A stretch of DNA of 64,000 nt from Antennarius striatus. Taxonomy: Eukaryota > Chordata > Actinopteri > Lophiiformes > Antennariidae. Of this stretch, positions 1 to 11,649 are shown piece after piece; positions within the stretch are counted from its first letter, which is position 1, and each line of letters starts with the position of its first letter. The notes under the pieces were generated by a model. The model was given only the letters and a program-made list of their open reading frames with translations. It had not been told where the DNA came from and searched no databases. The stretch covers positions 13,853,501-13,917,500 of the forward strand of contig NC_090796.1 of the NCBI RefSeq assembly GCF_040054535.1, written 5' to 3'. A program made the translations under genes and the position numbers.

Positions 1-403
1 AATCTTGATAATGTGACTGCAAGTTTTTTATCTCTTTTATATTTTAGTTAATTGTGACTTCAAACTTCATCGGCCTTTGTAGGAAACCCACAAGCTTTTG
101 ATAATGCCAAAAATTGAACCATGGATCCATAGAGACACAAGATGACTAAAGAGGAGGTGTAAAATAATAATAAAGACCCATGAAAATTTATATAAAATTA
201 TGAAAAGACTCAACAACCCAAAAGAGACATGAAGTGAATGCCAAAAAAATAAGAAAGACAATAAATAAGTGAAGAGACATAAAATTATGACAAAAAGACA
301 CAAATCCACCAAAAATAGAAGCAATGACATAAAAAAAAGTGGAGACACCGACGTCATTAACTTAACTTTATTTATTTAACTTAACTTTATGCTTTATTTC
401 CAG
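1..403. other. AT-rich sequence upstream of arhgap27
   Basis: No coding exon is recognisable here. The stretch is A-rich with many loosely repeated GACATAAAA-like words. A pyrimidine-rich tract ending in CAG at 401-403 looks like a splice acceptor. If used, this stretch is the 3' end of an intron in the 5' untranslated region, and the main promoter lies outside the window. A long minus-strand reading frame at 67-357 is low-complexity Phe/Leu/Ser and is not believed. Confidence 0.4.
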
Positions 404-446
404 CTCCAAAATGTCGACGCTGCATTTGTGTTGACGCAGAGGTCAG
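404..446 (+). other. Probable 5' UTR of arhgap27 with a 7-codon uORF
   Basis: The stretch follows a candidate acceptor (TTTATTTCCAG) and runs straight into the start codon at 447. An upstream ATG at 411 opens a 7-codon frame that stops at 432-434, 12 bases before the main ATG. This short uORF could lower translation of the SH3-containing isoform. The exon boundary is inferred from the sequence only. Confidence 0.4.
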
Positions 447-2309
447 ATGGTTCAGCGGATGATGGGGCTAGTGTTGGTACAGTACGGCTTTGAGTACACC
501 GCGAAGGATGGCCGCCTGGTTACAATCAAACCCAATGAAAGCTACATCCTGGTCTCCAAGACCAATGAACACTGGTGGCACGTCCGCAAGAACCAGCACA
601 CCAGACCCTTCTATGTGCCTGCACAGTACGTGAAGGAGGTCACGTCGCTTTCAGGAGAATCTGGGGTTGAAAAGGATTTACAGGAAAGTGTGAAAAACAC
701 TAAACCAGCAGGTAATGATCAGACAACACCAGTGACAGCAACCAGGAAAGCACCAGATCAGGGTGCTTCAGAGATGTACCTGTTTTCCACTTTTGGATTC
801 TCTGAGGTCACACCAGACAGGCCTGGTGAGGTTCCACAGGACAGACAGACTGCCACCAGATTAGCAAACTCATCAGATTATTTGAAAACGCACAATTCAA
901 CAGGAAGCTTTTCACTTCCCTCAGCACCTCTGAAAACTAATGACCTGCAACTGGAAGTAAAACCTTGTCCCACACCAGAAATCAGAAGCGACCAATCCAC
1001 AAAGTGTGCAGTGGACAAGAAGGAGGAACCACAGATTTTTCTACACAAAGAGGATTTGGATTTCCCTTTACCCCCTGCTGTATCTGCACACGAAGACACA
1101 CCAGAGCCAAATATTTCAGAATCAGACTCATTTTCCAGGCAGCCTACGACCGACCCATTCATGTTGAAGCAGCAGGACTTTAATCCAACGGTAGAAAGGT
1201 CTCCTGTGACGGTATCTCTCAATGATCAGGTAAGGTTTTACATTTTCATGTATCGCAAAAGGCATAAAAACATTTCTCAGGGAAACATCTCGTAACATCA
1301 GGCATCAGCTTGGGCCCCATCAGTGTTGTTTGTAGCAGTAATCCTCCTCCTTGTGGACCGGCAGAACTTCCAGGTGATGCACACTTTGTTCAAAGCTGCC
1401 AGTTGCTGGAGGGTTTTCAGGCTGCAGCAGTTGGTCAGCCAACACAGGTTTTCAATGGCGTTCAGGTCAGGGATCATCATGGCTGACCAGTCCAGACCTG
1501 TGACATCACCGGGTTTACAGACAGGCCTGAAAACGGCGTCCTTTATTATGGGTATGGGCTGGAAACAGTTTCTGATGTGCGGCAGATGGATATGTGAGTC
1601 CTTATTCTGGTTCAGGGTCGATCAGCTGCCTGCAGATATCATTTTTTCCTTCATCTTCTAAAAGCATTTTAAACTAACTAACTAACTAACTAACTAACTG
1701 ACTAAAGGAATGAATGAATGAACCCATTGAATGTGGCATTGTCACTTTACAACCAGCAGAGGGCGTTATTTCACCGCGCAAAAAAGACACAAATTCTAGT
1801 GCGGCTTTGAAGAAGTTTTACACATTTTATCTTCTTGCTGTTCACACTTAAGTTTACAGCACATTCCGGAAGTAACGCTGTTCTATATATGGGCAACAGT
1901 CATTCAGGAAAAAAGACTTATAGGAGCGGTGGGGATCCGTATCCTAGCAACACCAATGATGCGTAATGATTCAGCTGTGCGTAAAGTATTTAAATTTACA
2001 TCAATCCCTAACTAGTATTTTTCCTCACTTTAGGGTCATTGGATTAGATTTTTTTTCTAATGTCCACCACATACTTTGCAGTGCGCAGGGTCTTGAGTTG
2101 GCGCAGTTTCGCTGACAAACCCGTGCCAGCTCATTTGCATATGAATACCCCCAATGGACCTTCAATGATCCAAAGAGCTGTTCCTTGAACTCCTCACCGA
2201 AAGCAGCTGATTTGAGCTGCCAGGTCCCAAATTCTGCTTTTCTGTTTTTTAACGGGTCAGCGTGCATGCGCAATTTTTTCTCCAAGATAAGGAACAGGTG
2301 GGAGCTCTC

Positions 2310-2391
<82 letters not shown>

Positions 2392-5300
2392 AGTGATGTC
2401 AGTATAGAGAACCGGTAACAAACAAGTATTATCGGATGGGTGGCGTCTTCTCCGGTGAAGGAAGGAGTTAACTCTGAAAGGTGCAGCCACTCCCTAACCC
2501 TCCTGCTCCCTACCTGGTTTTCTCCAGCTCCGATGACCGGCCCGGGAATCACTATTAAAAATCACCGACGAGGAAACGGTAAGCAGTTAGTGATTGTAGT
2601 TTAATCTGCTGTCATTCTGCGTGGATGTTGGAAATAAGCAGCAAATTAATTGGTTTCAGGTAAGTTTGACCGCCTCCTGTTGGCTTTTACACCTGTTGCG
2701 GTTTTTACACCGAGACTCCAGTCATGCAAATGGAAGCAGGATCTTCCAGTACACCCAGTGATTGTTGCTGCATCGACAGCCTATAATTACCAGTAAGGGT
2801 TTGTCGTTTCATTTAGAGGTTTTATATAACTTTAACACAAATTAAGTTGTGTAGAAATGTCTTTCTATTTCTACTCCTGGGAAGCCCGGATGAGTCCCAG
2901 GACTGTGGATGTGCCAGAGGACCCCTCAAGTGCATTAATTCTCTCCCCACAATAGAGACCCATCTCCATGGTGACGAGAGGGGGGTTTGGCCTTATTCCC
3001 AACAAGCAGGGCTTTGGGGGCCTTTAATGCCAGCCCTGCCTTGCAGTTGTGTGAATATGTAATGTGCAGAGCTTGTAATTAGCTTCAAAGTAGGTCGTTC
3101 AGTATCAGGGGTATGTTTGGTCTCAGATGGGATGTTCACTTTTAAATGACTGACAAGTTCAGTTATGAAAGTTGGGACAGCTGTAGCTTCCAGAGGCGGT
3201 TAGTGATGAACAGTCTGATTTATTTATAGCTTTTGTGTTATCCTGCAGTTTTTGTCTTGTTGACACAAGTTTATCTTTAGTCTCTTGAAATCCACGTGGA
3301 ATATTGAACACAACACGTTACACCGGATCCTTATCCTTCGATTTAGATTAAAAAACCAGTTGCCAGAAGAGGTCCAAAGTCCCATTGATGTCCGACCCCG
3401 CTTTGACCTCTTATGGACCACTTTAATGTTTCTGTACTCGATACTGTACCCCCCACCCCCACCCCAGCTCCTCAACAGTGACCTGGCTGGGACAACCCGG
3501 CCTGTCAGAGCGCAGTAATCCCTTCCGCCCCACGACACAGATGAAATCGAACGTCAAAAACTGCTCCAACAGGTAGTGTGAGAATGTTTCATCTCATCTC
3601 TCTGTGCCTACTTGGCTCCAACAGTTGCGTCTATCCGTTGGCTTTGAGTATATTCTTTAAAACTCATTCCGGTCTGTTGATTCTATGAACATCAGACGTT
3701 AAACAATGATGTCAGATGCTGACATGCGAGAGGCTAATGTGCTTATTGTGAGTGAAAAGTCGCACACCGATGGTGTTGGATTCAATGACGTGACCTTTGG
3801 CGTCACACCAAGTAATCCTGTGATTATGGGATGAGCTGTTATTCCTTATGATCCAAAGTAAAGTCTTACCATCCCCGGAAACAGGTCCCTGTTGCATCCC
3901 ACTCCTCCTAATTGTCTTTCGATCATGTGGAAACAGAGACCCCTGCTATTATAAGAATAGGATTCATATAATGTCTGTCTGAGCTTTTAGAACAGCCAGG
4001 TAAAGCACATATCTGTGCTCATTGTTTAAACACAAGCAGCATATTGACAAATGATGATTTACATGGAAATAGAAAATGTTGGAGACAAACCAGTTTATAG
4101 CTGTTTCGCTGATGAGAAAGGGAGTCTTTGTTTGGATCTTCACCTAGATTAGAAGACAGGGTGTTGTTGTTGTTGGGTTTTTTTTATTCAGATGAATGCA
4201 GATGTCTTTGACGAAAGTGTTTCTGACATCCAGAGTAATTTTCAAAGCACTTTGAGCGTTTTTATTTCCATCGTTGTGGCTCAGGAGCAGAAGTAAGGCA
4301 TGCGTAGGTGCATTTTTCAAAAATGCGTGAAGAGACAATGGCAATCTGAGAATCAGGATTATAAAGTCACGCTTCACACCCAGCATTTAAGTCAAGGCGG
4401 AGAAAAGGTGTCTACATCTGTTATGACCTTTACTTCTTATAATAGCGATGGTCCAAAGTTAATTTAGAGGAAGTCCTGCATGAATCATAGCCCAGCTATG
4501 TCTTTCGTGACTGCAGTTTGTAGAATGTTTTGTACGGTTTCAACCATGAGGTTGATAAAAATAGATCCCATCATTCACCTCAACTACACAGGTGATTTCT
4601 GCCATTGCTGCAGAGGAGGAAGTAAAATTCGCAGCTGAAGTATTTGATCTTTAATCGGGTTTTTTTTTTAAAATTTTTATTTGTTGACACCGTTTATCGA
4701 CTTGCGAGCTAAATTTCACGGTGGCATCTTTGCATCATTGCGGAGTTTCCATTTGCAAAAGTTCCAGCACGATGTTTGCTCTCCCACACGAAAGAAAAGG
4801 AAAAAAAACACTCAGAACCAGAGTTGAGAAATCTGTCACGAGCGAACCGTATCAGCTGGTTTCTGTGTATCCACCTGGTCTGAAGTTTCAAAAGATAAAA
4901 CGTGTGATGGATTCCACATGAGGTATTTCTGGAGATGTTCTGGATTCTGAACCCTGAGGAGTGTGATGTAAGAGGGGGAGCCAGACGGATTCAATAGTTC
5001 CACTGTGAGCTTTGTGGCGTGATTTGGGCCCCAATTTGGTGCTCCATTGTCTGATTGGAAGAGTGCTAATGTGGTTAAGTAATCCAGCAGATTGCTGCTT
5101 CATGCATTGCTGAAGCAGCAATCTGTGCTGAAAGAGTTCCACCCTGATTCAGTGTTTAAGCCTTTCCAAGTAAAACAAGCTGAAGTTTTCTTACCATGAC
5201 CCCTTTGACCCCGACTGGATATCTATCTCAAAGCTTAAATACAACATAAAAACAATTCACCTTTTTTTCTATGGCAAAGATGTGTTCTGTCCAAGCAGAG

Positions 5301-8300
5301 AAATAAAATGAAAACTTTTGGATGTTCCAGGAAGCATTGACTCTCCACCGCCGCGGACAAGGGAACAATTAAAAAGCGTAGGCATCTACCCACAACTTCA
5401 AAATCTAATTTCAGTTTAACCTCTGCCACAAAAAGTCCTCAGTTAAAAACCGCCACATATTGTTCCATCCTGTTTGTTTACTGCGTAATGCAGGAGGAAG
5501 TGTTGATTGAACAACTTGCACTTAAACCAGACTTCCTGTTTCTATCATCCACCCATCACGATGGCTCACCGAAGTAGCCTGTCAAAAGTTTCTCATATAA
5601 TTCTGAGGAAATAATTGCTTCCCCCTTTTCCCCTCATTATTGGATTGACCTTGAATGCCACGTGTGTAGAGAAAAAAGATCTTCAGTCGTCTAGCTTTCT
5701 AGTTTTGTAGCATTTTTTTCTTGTATGCATATACTTTTAGATTATTATGTATCTCATGGGCACACAAGCTGGTGATGATGATGTCACTCTCTTCATCTAA
5801 ACCTCCTCTGGCCTGTTTTCATTGTCTCTCTCTCCTCTCGGTTACCCTCAACCCTCTAGAGGTTGACCAGACGGAGGAAATCATGCACAAACGTAATGCA
5901 AAAAAAAAAAAAAAACACTCCTCACACCTCTCACCCACTCCTCACCCGGTCCCTTCCTGCTGCTATTGTAACAGAACTCACAGTTCTCCTTTCTGTTTGG
6001 ACTGCAACCGTCACAGCTGTAGAGAGCAGAAAGGAGAAAGGAGGTGTGAGCGAGGTTGCGTTCGCCTCTCTCACATTGATCAGATGTGGTCGAATGCCTG
6101 AGTCGCTCCAATCGGGGGGTCCGTTTGATCGTGTGGCTACTTCGAACGCGGCGGTCTAAACATGGTGGACATGTACTCCAGCATTTGGTCGAGTAATCCG
6201 GCCAAGCGAGGCCTGAATCTGCCGGTGGCCCCTCAGGTCAGTGATCAGGCTGACTTCACGGTCACTCTTAGTTTATCCGTTTATGCGGATGATGCATTAT
6301 TAATGTTTTGTTGACGGCCTCGCTTCCTGCTTTATCTGAACGTGTCGCCTTTTCTGGGGTTTCTTTTCCTGTTCTGACTGAAGGAAGGTGTTAAAAGTGA
6401 ACTGAGAGCTGCTGCTTGTATGTGGGTGAGGTAGGATGGTTTTGCACTTTTAAGATGTCAAAAAAACGGCTTTTTGTGTTTCCATGTGTTCCGTGGCAGA
6501 TGTCGTTCTCAAACGTGTCAATTTTGGTCGAGAGCAACGAAAAACATTGTTTTGGTGGAGTTGAGGGTTTTGTATCTGCACCTGCTGTCTCTAACAGTTT
6601 CCCACAGCTACAGCACAGAGGTGTGGTGATGTTTGACACCTTGCTGTCATACATGATGTTGATGCATCAAAATACTGACTTAAACAGTGACAGAATATTT
6701 TTATAAGGATTGATTTCTCGTGATTTGACTCCAAAGTGAAACAAATTCTTCCTTCTTTCCATCTCATGTCTCTCCTGTGGAGCGATTTTATAGACCAATG
6801 ATGCATCTCTTTCACCCCCCCCTCCCCTCGCCCCCGTCTGCTGTTTGGAATCGATCCATTTCGGGGTCACTCGTCTGCCTGGCCGCGTCAGTTGCGTCAT
6901 GATTGCATTGTTGATCAATGGAAAGCAATGTCAGTAAAGATACGCCATTGAATAGATGGACAACAAACTCACAGCTGATCAGAAATCAATAATGCGTGAA
7001 ACCCGTATTGAAGTAAAAGTATACATGTGGAAGTATTTTCAGCAAAACATGGGTCTGTAAAAATTATTCAAAGTGAAAGTACTTCTTTATACTATTTGCA
7101 TTACTCACATGATATACTTGTTATTACTATTTGCATTATGCATATCCTGTATTTATTGTAATCTACATTTTTTGTTCCTGCTTTATTTGTGTTTAAGTTG
7201 CCTTTTAGTTCAATGAACAGTTGAAGGGGATTAAATTTAACTAAAATGGGCAAAAACACAAGTCCAGATCGCATATTCTCCTTCAGTACGTGAAAATATT
7301 CTTTCTGTGTTTCAAAGACCATTAATCGCACATTAAAATGACTCACCGGCTCAATATTTGCCTTTGAATTGTAGTGAAGGAGAAGCATGAAGTAAATCAA
7401 CATTGATACGCCGCCGCCTGTTAGGTCTTGGTAAAAATAACCCATGAGGCATTAGATTTCAGATGTTAGTCTGATCCAGTTTTATTCATTGGTTCGATGA
7501 CAGGTTTAACCTAGTTCCTATTCCTCTGTGATCTGCTGGGGGTAGTTAATTATCTTTTTAATATGGTCTTTATCACTGCTTTTCTACAAAAAAAAGTGTG
7601 TTCTTGTGTGTTGGCACATAAGAAAATGAGACTAGAAGCAAGTACTGATCTGAAGACCATCTTTGTGCTGCATTATTTTGGTCTTTCGCTACTTCCTGTT
7701 GTCTTCTGCTCTGTAAGATCACATGGATGGAGAAGGAGAACCTGTGGTTGTATTTGAGATGTACTTTCTAACACCTGCATTTGTTGCCTTTCTTTTTTCT
7801 AACGTTCTGCAGGTAGAAAAAGAAAGCGTCCAGTCGGCCATTTATGTTAATGTAGCACAACTTCGCCAAAGCATCTCTGAGTCTCCTCCCTCGGCTGCTT
7901 CGTCCTGCTCTCCTTCCTACTTTGACCCAGAGAGATGGGAGGTCCACGTTGACCAAGAGAGCGGACAGGAGTACTACTACCACCCCACCACGGGGCGCAC
8001 CACCTGGGACAACCCGTTTCTAGACTCCCCGACCGACCCAGAGCGGTTTCCCGCCGAAGAACTCGGTTCCCCCTCGCCTCTACTGTCTCCTGCCCTCTCT
8101 CCATCCACCGCCTCCCCACCAACTTCGTGGAGCTCCGACTGGGAGCGGTTGGTGGATGAGACCAGCGGTCGGCCTTACTTCTACAACCCGATGTCTGGGG
8201 AGACGTCCTGGGAGCCTCCAGAGCTGCTGAGCCCGTACCCCTCCGTGATGGAGCCCATGAGTGTGCACAGGTTTCACCAGGACAGGCCGGTAAAGACAGG

Positions 8301-11300
8301 CTGGCTGCTCTACTTATCCTCTCCCTCTACAGTTTTAGCTTCACCCAAGGGAAAGCTGTAAATACTGTCTTCTTATAATGGGATTAAATCTCTTGCATCC
8401 ACATAGACTGAACTCGTTTTCATTAGGAAAGCTCCCTTTAAGCTCACCTACTTTGGCTTTTTCCTCAATCTGAGTTGGGCATATCTGTCTTAATGTATTT
8501 ACACTCCTGTGTTTGTTTGCCCAGCCTTCTCTACCGGAGCAGGACTACCCCCCAGAGGACTACCCTGTCCCCGACCAACCAGAGGTCTACGAGGAGCTCC
8601 TTGCCACAGGGCCTCCCACGCTCCCTAAAGAATACACGCTCAGTCACGTGAGCCGGACCATCATCCCCCGGGCCAACCTGGACCGGAGCACCCCACCTGG
8701 TTGGAACCTCACTGTGGATCCCAATGGGACCTGGGTGTTCACCAGTGAACACTCCCCAGAGCAGGTAGCTCCACCAGGACAGGAGGAATGGGGGAAGATG
8801 GAATTTCAGTCCACAAATCCTAAATGCAGTTAAGACAGACTTGATTTCGGCCTTCAGAACACTTTAAGAGTGTTGGGGAACATGAATTGCGGGACTTGTC
8901 AGCCTTTATGAAACCATTTATTTCATGGCAAGGAGGAGTTTGAATGAAACACTTTTCGTTGGCGTGTACTTTGGCAACCCTTTTGTATTTCCCTACAGTG
9001 GATCTGACCCGTGTCTGCACCTGAAAGAGTCATGGGCTTTCCCTAATAATGCTGTTTCATATCAAAAAATTACACAAGTAGCAGCTCCAGTTTATCCAAC
9101 AACAGCTGTAAAGACTCAACAGCCAATGACACAATGATTATTAAGCAACCTGTCCTCTGCAAACGCCTACTTCCCTCTTTATTGCTACTACTACAAAAGG
9201 ATATTCTTATAATAGAGAAGTGTTTATGTAAAAGACATTAGTGTATTGTAAAGAAGGAAGGAGTTGTAATGATTTATAAAGGATTAAAGTAAACTTCTAA
9301 ACCAAAAACTTGTGACTTTTGACAGTGGGTCAAATCTGTGGATGATCGAGGGCAGACCTACTATTACCTGAGAGACGGCTCCAAGTCTCTGTGGAGCCTT
9401 CCAGAGGTAAAAATGTGTATCATTCAGGATACATATCCAGCTTTTAAGTCGTCAATTGAACTAAATTAGTGTTTTGAACCATTCAGGCTCCTGTAAGTCC
9501 TGGTGGCCAGTCCAGATTGGAGAATGGCGGTGTGATGGAAAATGCATCAGTCATGAAGAACTGGAGACACTCCGTGGGACCGGTCCATTTCGGCTCCGGC
9601 CAGGACGACGGGGTACAAACACACAACTGAATGCATGCTGTATCGCACATCTAAGGTGTGTTAGCTGGCTTTAACAGAAAGGGCGAGTCCCTGTGTGACA
9701 GCTGACACTCCCAGGTTTTAAACCCTTATTTAGCAAGGCAAATCAGCCGCATTGCAGTCGTTCGTCCAGTCACAGAGGTGGAATACAAGAAGGGCTATCC
9801 TTCCTTACATTCTGTCTTTAATCTGTTACCGACTTTGGCACAATCATGGTGTCAGTACTACTGGGCCAAAGGTATGTGATATTGAGGAATACCATTCCAG
9901 AAGGATAAGGTTGCATCAGTCTCTGCTCTTCTCGGAAGACTTTTTTCTTTTCTTTTTTTACCAGATTTTAGAATCAGACTTCAACGATTGACTCCCATCC
10001 AGATAAAGACTGGTCTCAGATGATAACTGAAAGTTCTCCACTCTACTTTTTTATTATCTACTTTTTTTATTACTATGTTTTGCAAGACCAACACCATCAT
10101 TTGTGACTTGAACCACACGTTTGGTTCCATACCAGAACACAACATTCCAGACTTCTCCACGTCTACAACGTATCATCAAATTCATCTGCATTGTTTGGTT
10201 TCATAGTGATGATGTATGAAAGAAACAAATACAGGCTACAGAGACTTGACCCTCTTATGGAACATAAGGCTTAGGACTAAGGAAAACTATAAATTCAGGT
10301 TAATTAATAAAAATCATGCGCCAAAAGAAAAGCAATTAATATTTTGAAGGACATTATATTGCTACATTGCCCTTTGAATTTTTGCTGCTACATTAGCGGT
10401 TTTATTTCTTGTCACAGACTCTCCAGATATTTAGAAAAATGTGTAACTTGCTTTAGGATCATTATTCAAAATCAAAAGTCATTCTTCCCTAAAAATATTA
10501 TTTTTCTCCTGCTGTTGTCCAGAGGTTTGTCCCGACGCATCGGAGGAACACGTCGGACTACAGCAGCGACAGCTCCAGTACAGGAAACTCCCCAGAGACG
10601 CAAAATGTGAGTTCAGCTAACTTGTTAACTCTGATGAAAACAGATTTATGTACCGCTGTCTGAATGGTGATCTGTGTGTCTCTCTTAAGGCCTTTGGGCT
10701 TAGACCCAGGAGAAACCCCTATTATTTGACCTCAAGGTGGCTGCGGTCTAACGTGGGTTCTTATTTTATTTGTCCACACAAGCTTTTTGCATAGATAACA
10801 GCATCTATCTATGCTAGGTAAAAGGTGTGACATCATATCACTCAAGCAGCATTTGTAGCGTGTTTTTTCATTCCATTCATTCTCTCGGATGCATGCGACA
10901 AATTGTCTGTTAGTAACTCTCCTGTACTGAGAATGGAGATTTCTAAGAGGCACTTCAAAAAAACTGCTGCTGGCTTCACTGTACATTTTTGAACCTGAAA
11001 TGTCAGGTGTTAGCTGCTCTAACAGTGGAAACATCAAATTACCATCAAACATCGATATGCTGCTTTTAAAGGGTCACTGTGGGCGCTGCGATTGTTTAAA
11101 TCTCATCTTTATGAAATGAAAATGAAATGTTTCTTAAGTCATCGTGTAACTTCAGACATGAACCTCACAATCGTCGTGATCTTTTCACATCTTCAGGCGC
11201 AGAACTTGGAGAAAGCCGGAATTCTCAACAAAACAAAAATATCCGAGAACGGCAAGAAAGTACGGTGAGCTGAAGCCGCGGTGACTCGTCCCCTGAGGCG

Positions 11301-11616
11301 TTGTTTTGAGTGACGTGTCCTTTCCTTCGTTCAAGTTCCTCTTGCCTTTGTTGGGTGAATGTCGACTCCTACATTTCAGGAAAAACTGGACCCAGACATG
11401 GACGGTTCTCCTCGGGGGAGTGCTCACTTTCCATAAAGATCCAAAGTCTGCCGCTATGGGAAACTTGGTATGATATAAGTACAGTACTAGTCATGTAAGG
11501 ATTTACATTGATCTAACATAGTTCCTAAAATATTTAGTCTTTCAAAGCAATGAAAAAAGTCAACCCTTCAAATGACTCAGGCTAAGGTGGTGTCTTTGCC
11601 GAATCCTCGGGTCATG

Positions 11617-11649
<33 letters not shown>

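Larger units (their letters stand above)
1230..7812 (+). other. Intron 1 of arhgap27 (6.6 kb)
   Basis: The intron joins the SH3 exon to the WW exon in phase 0. It contains a decayed transposase relic near 1300-1490, a short (AACT)n run at about 1676-1700, a CTCF-like site at 1753, a long (CA)n at 2312-2390 and the alternative first exon at 6162-6236. Apart from these I see only unremarkable, moderately AT-rich sequence. Confidence 0.6.

Noticed and set aside
67-357. 96-codon minus-strand open frame rich in Phe, Leu and Ser
   Set aside because: Low-complexity translation of A-rich DNA with no domain or start context.
2528-2578. Possible 51-base exon in arhgap27 intron 1 (CTCCAG before, GTAAGC after)
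   Set aside because: In the required phase 0 it meets a TGA at its third codon; no homology. It could at most be a poison exon, which sequence alone cannot support.
9752-9991. 79-codon frame between arhgap27 exons
   Set aside because: No homology, no coding splice signals in phase; intronic.
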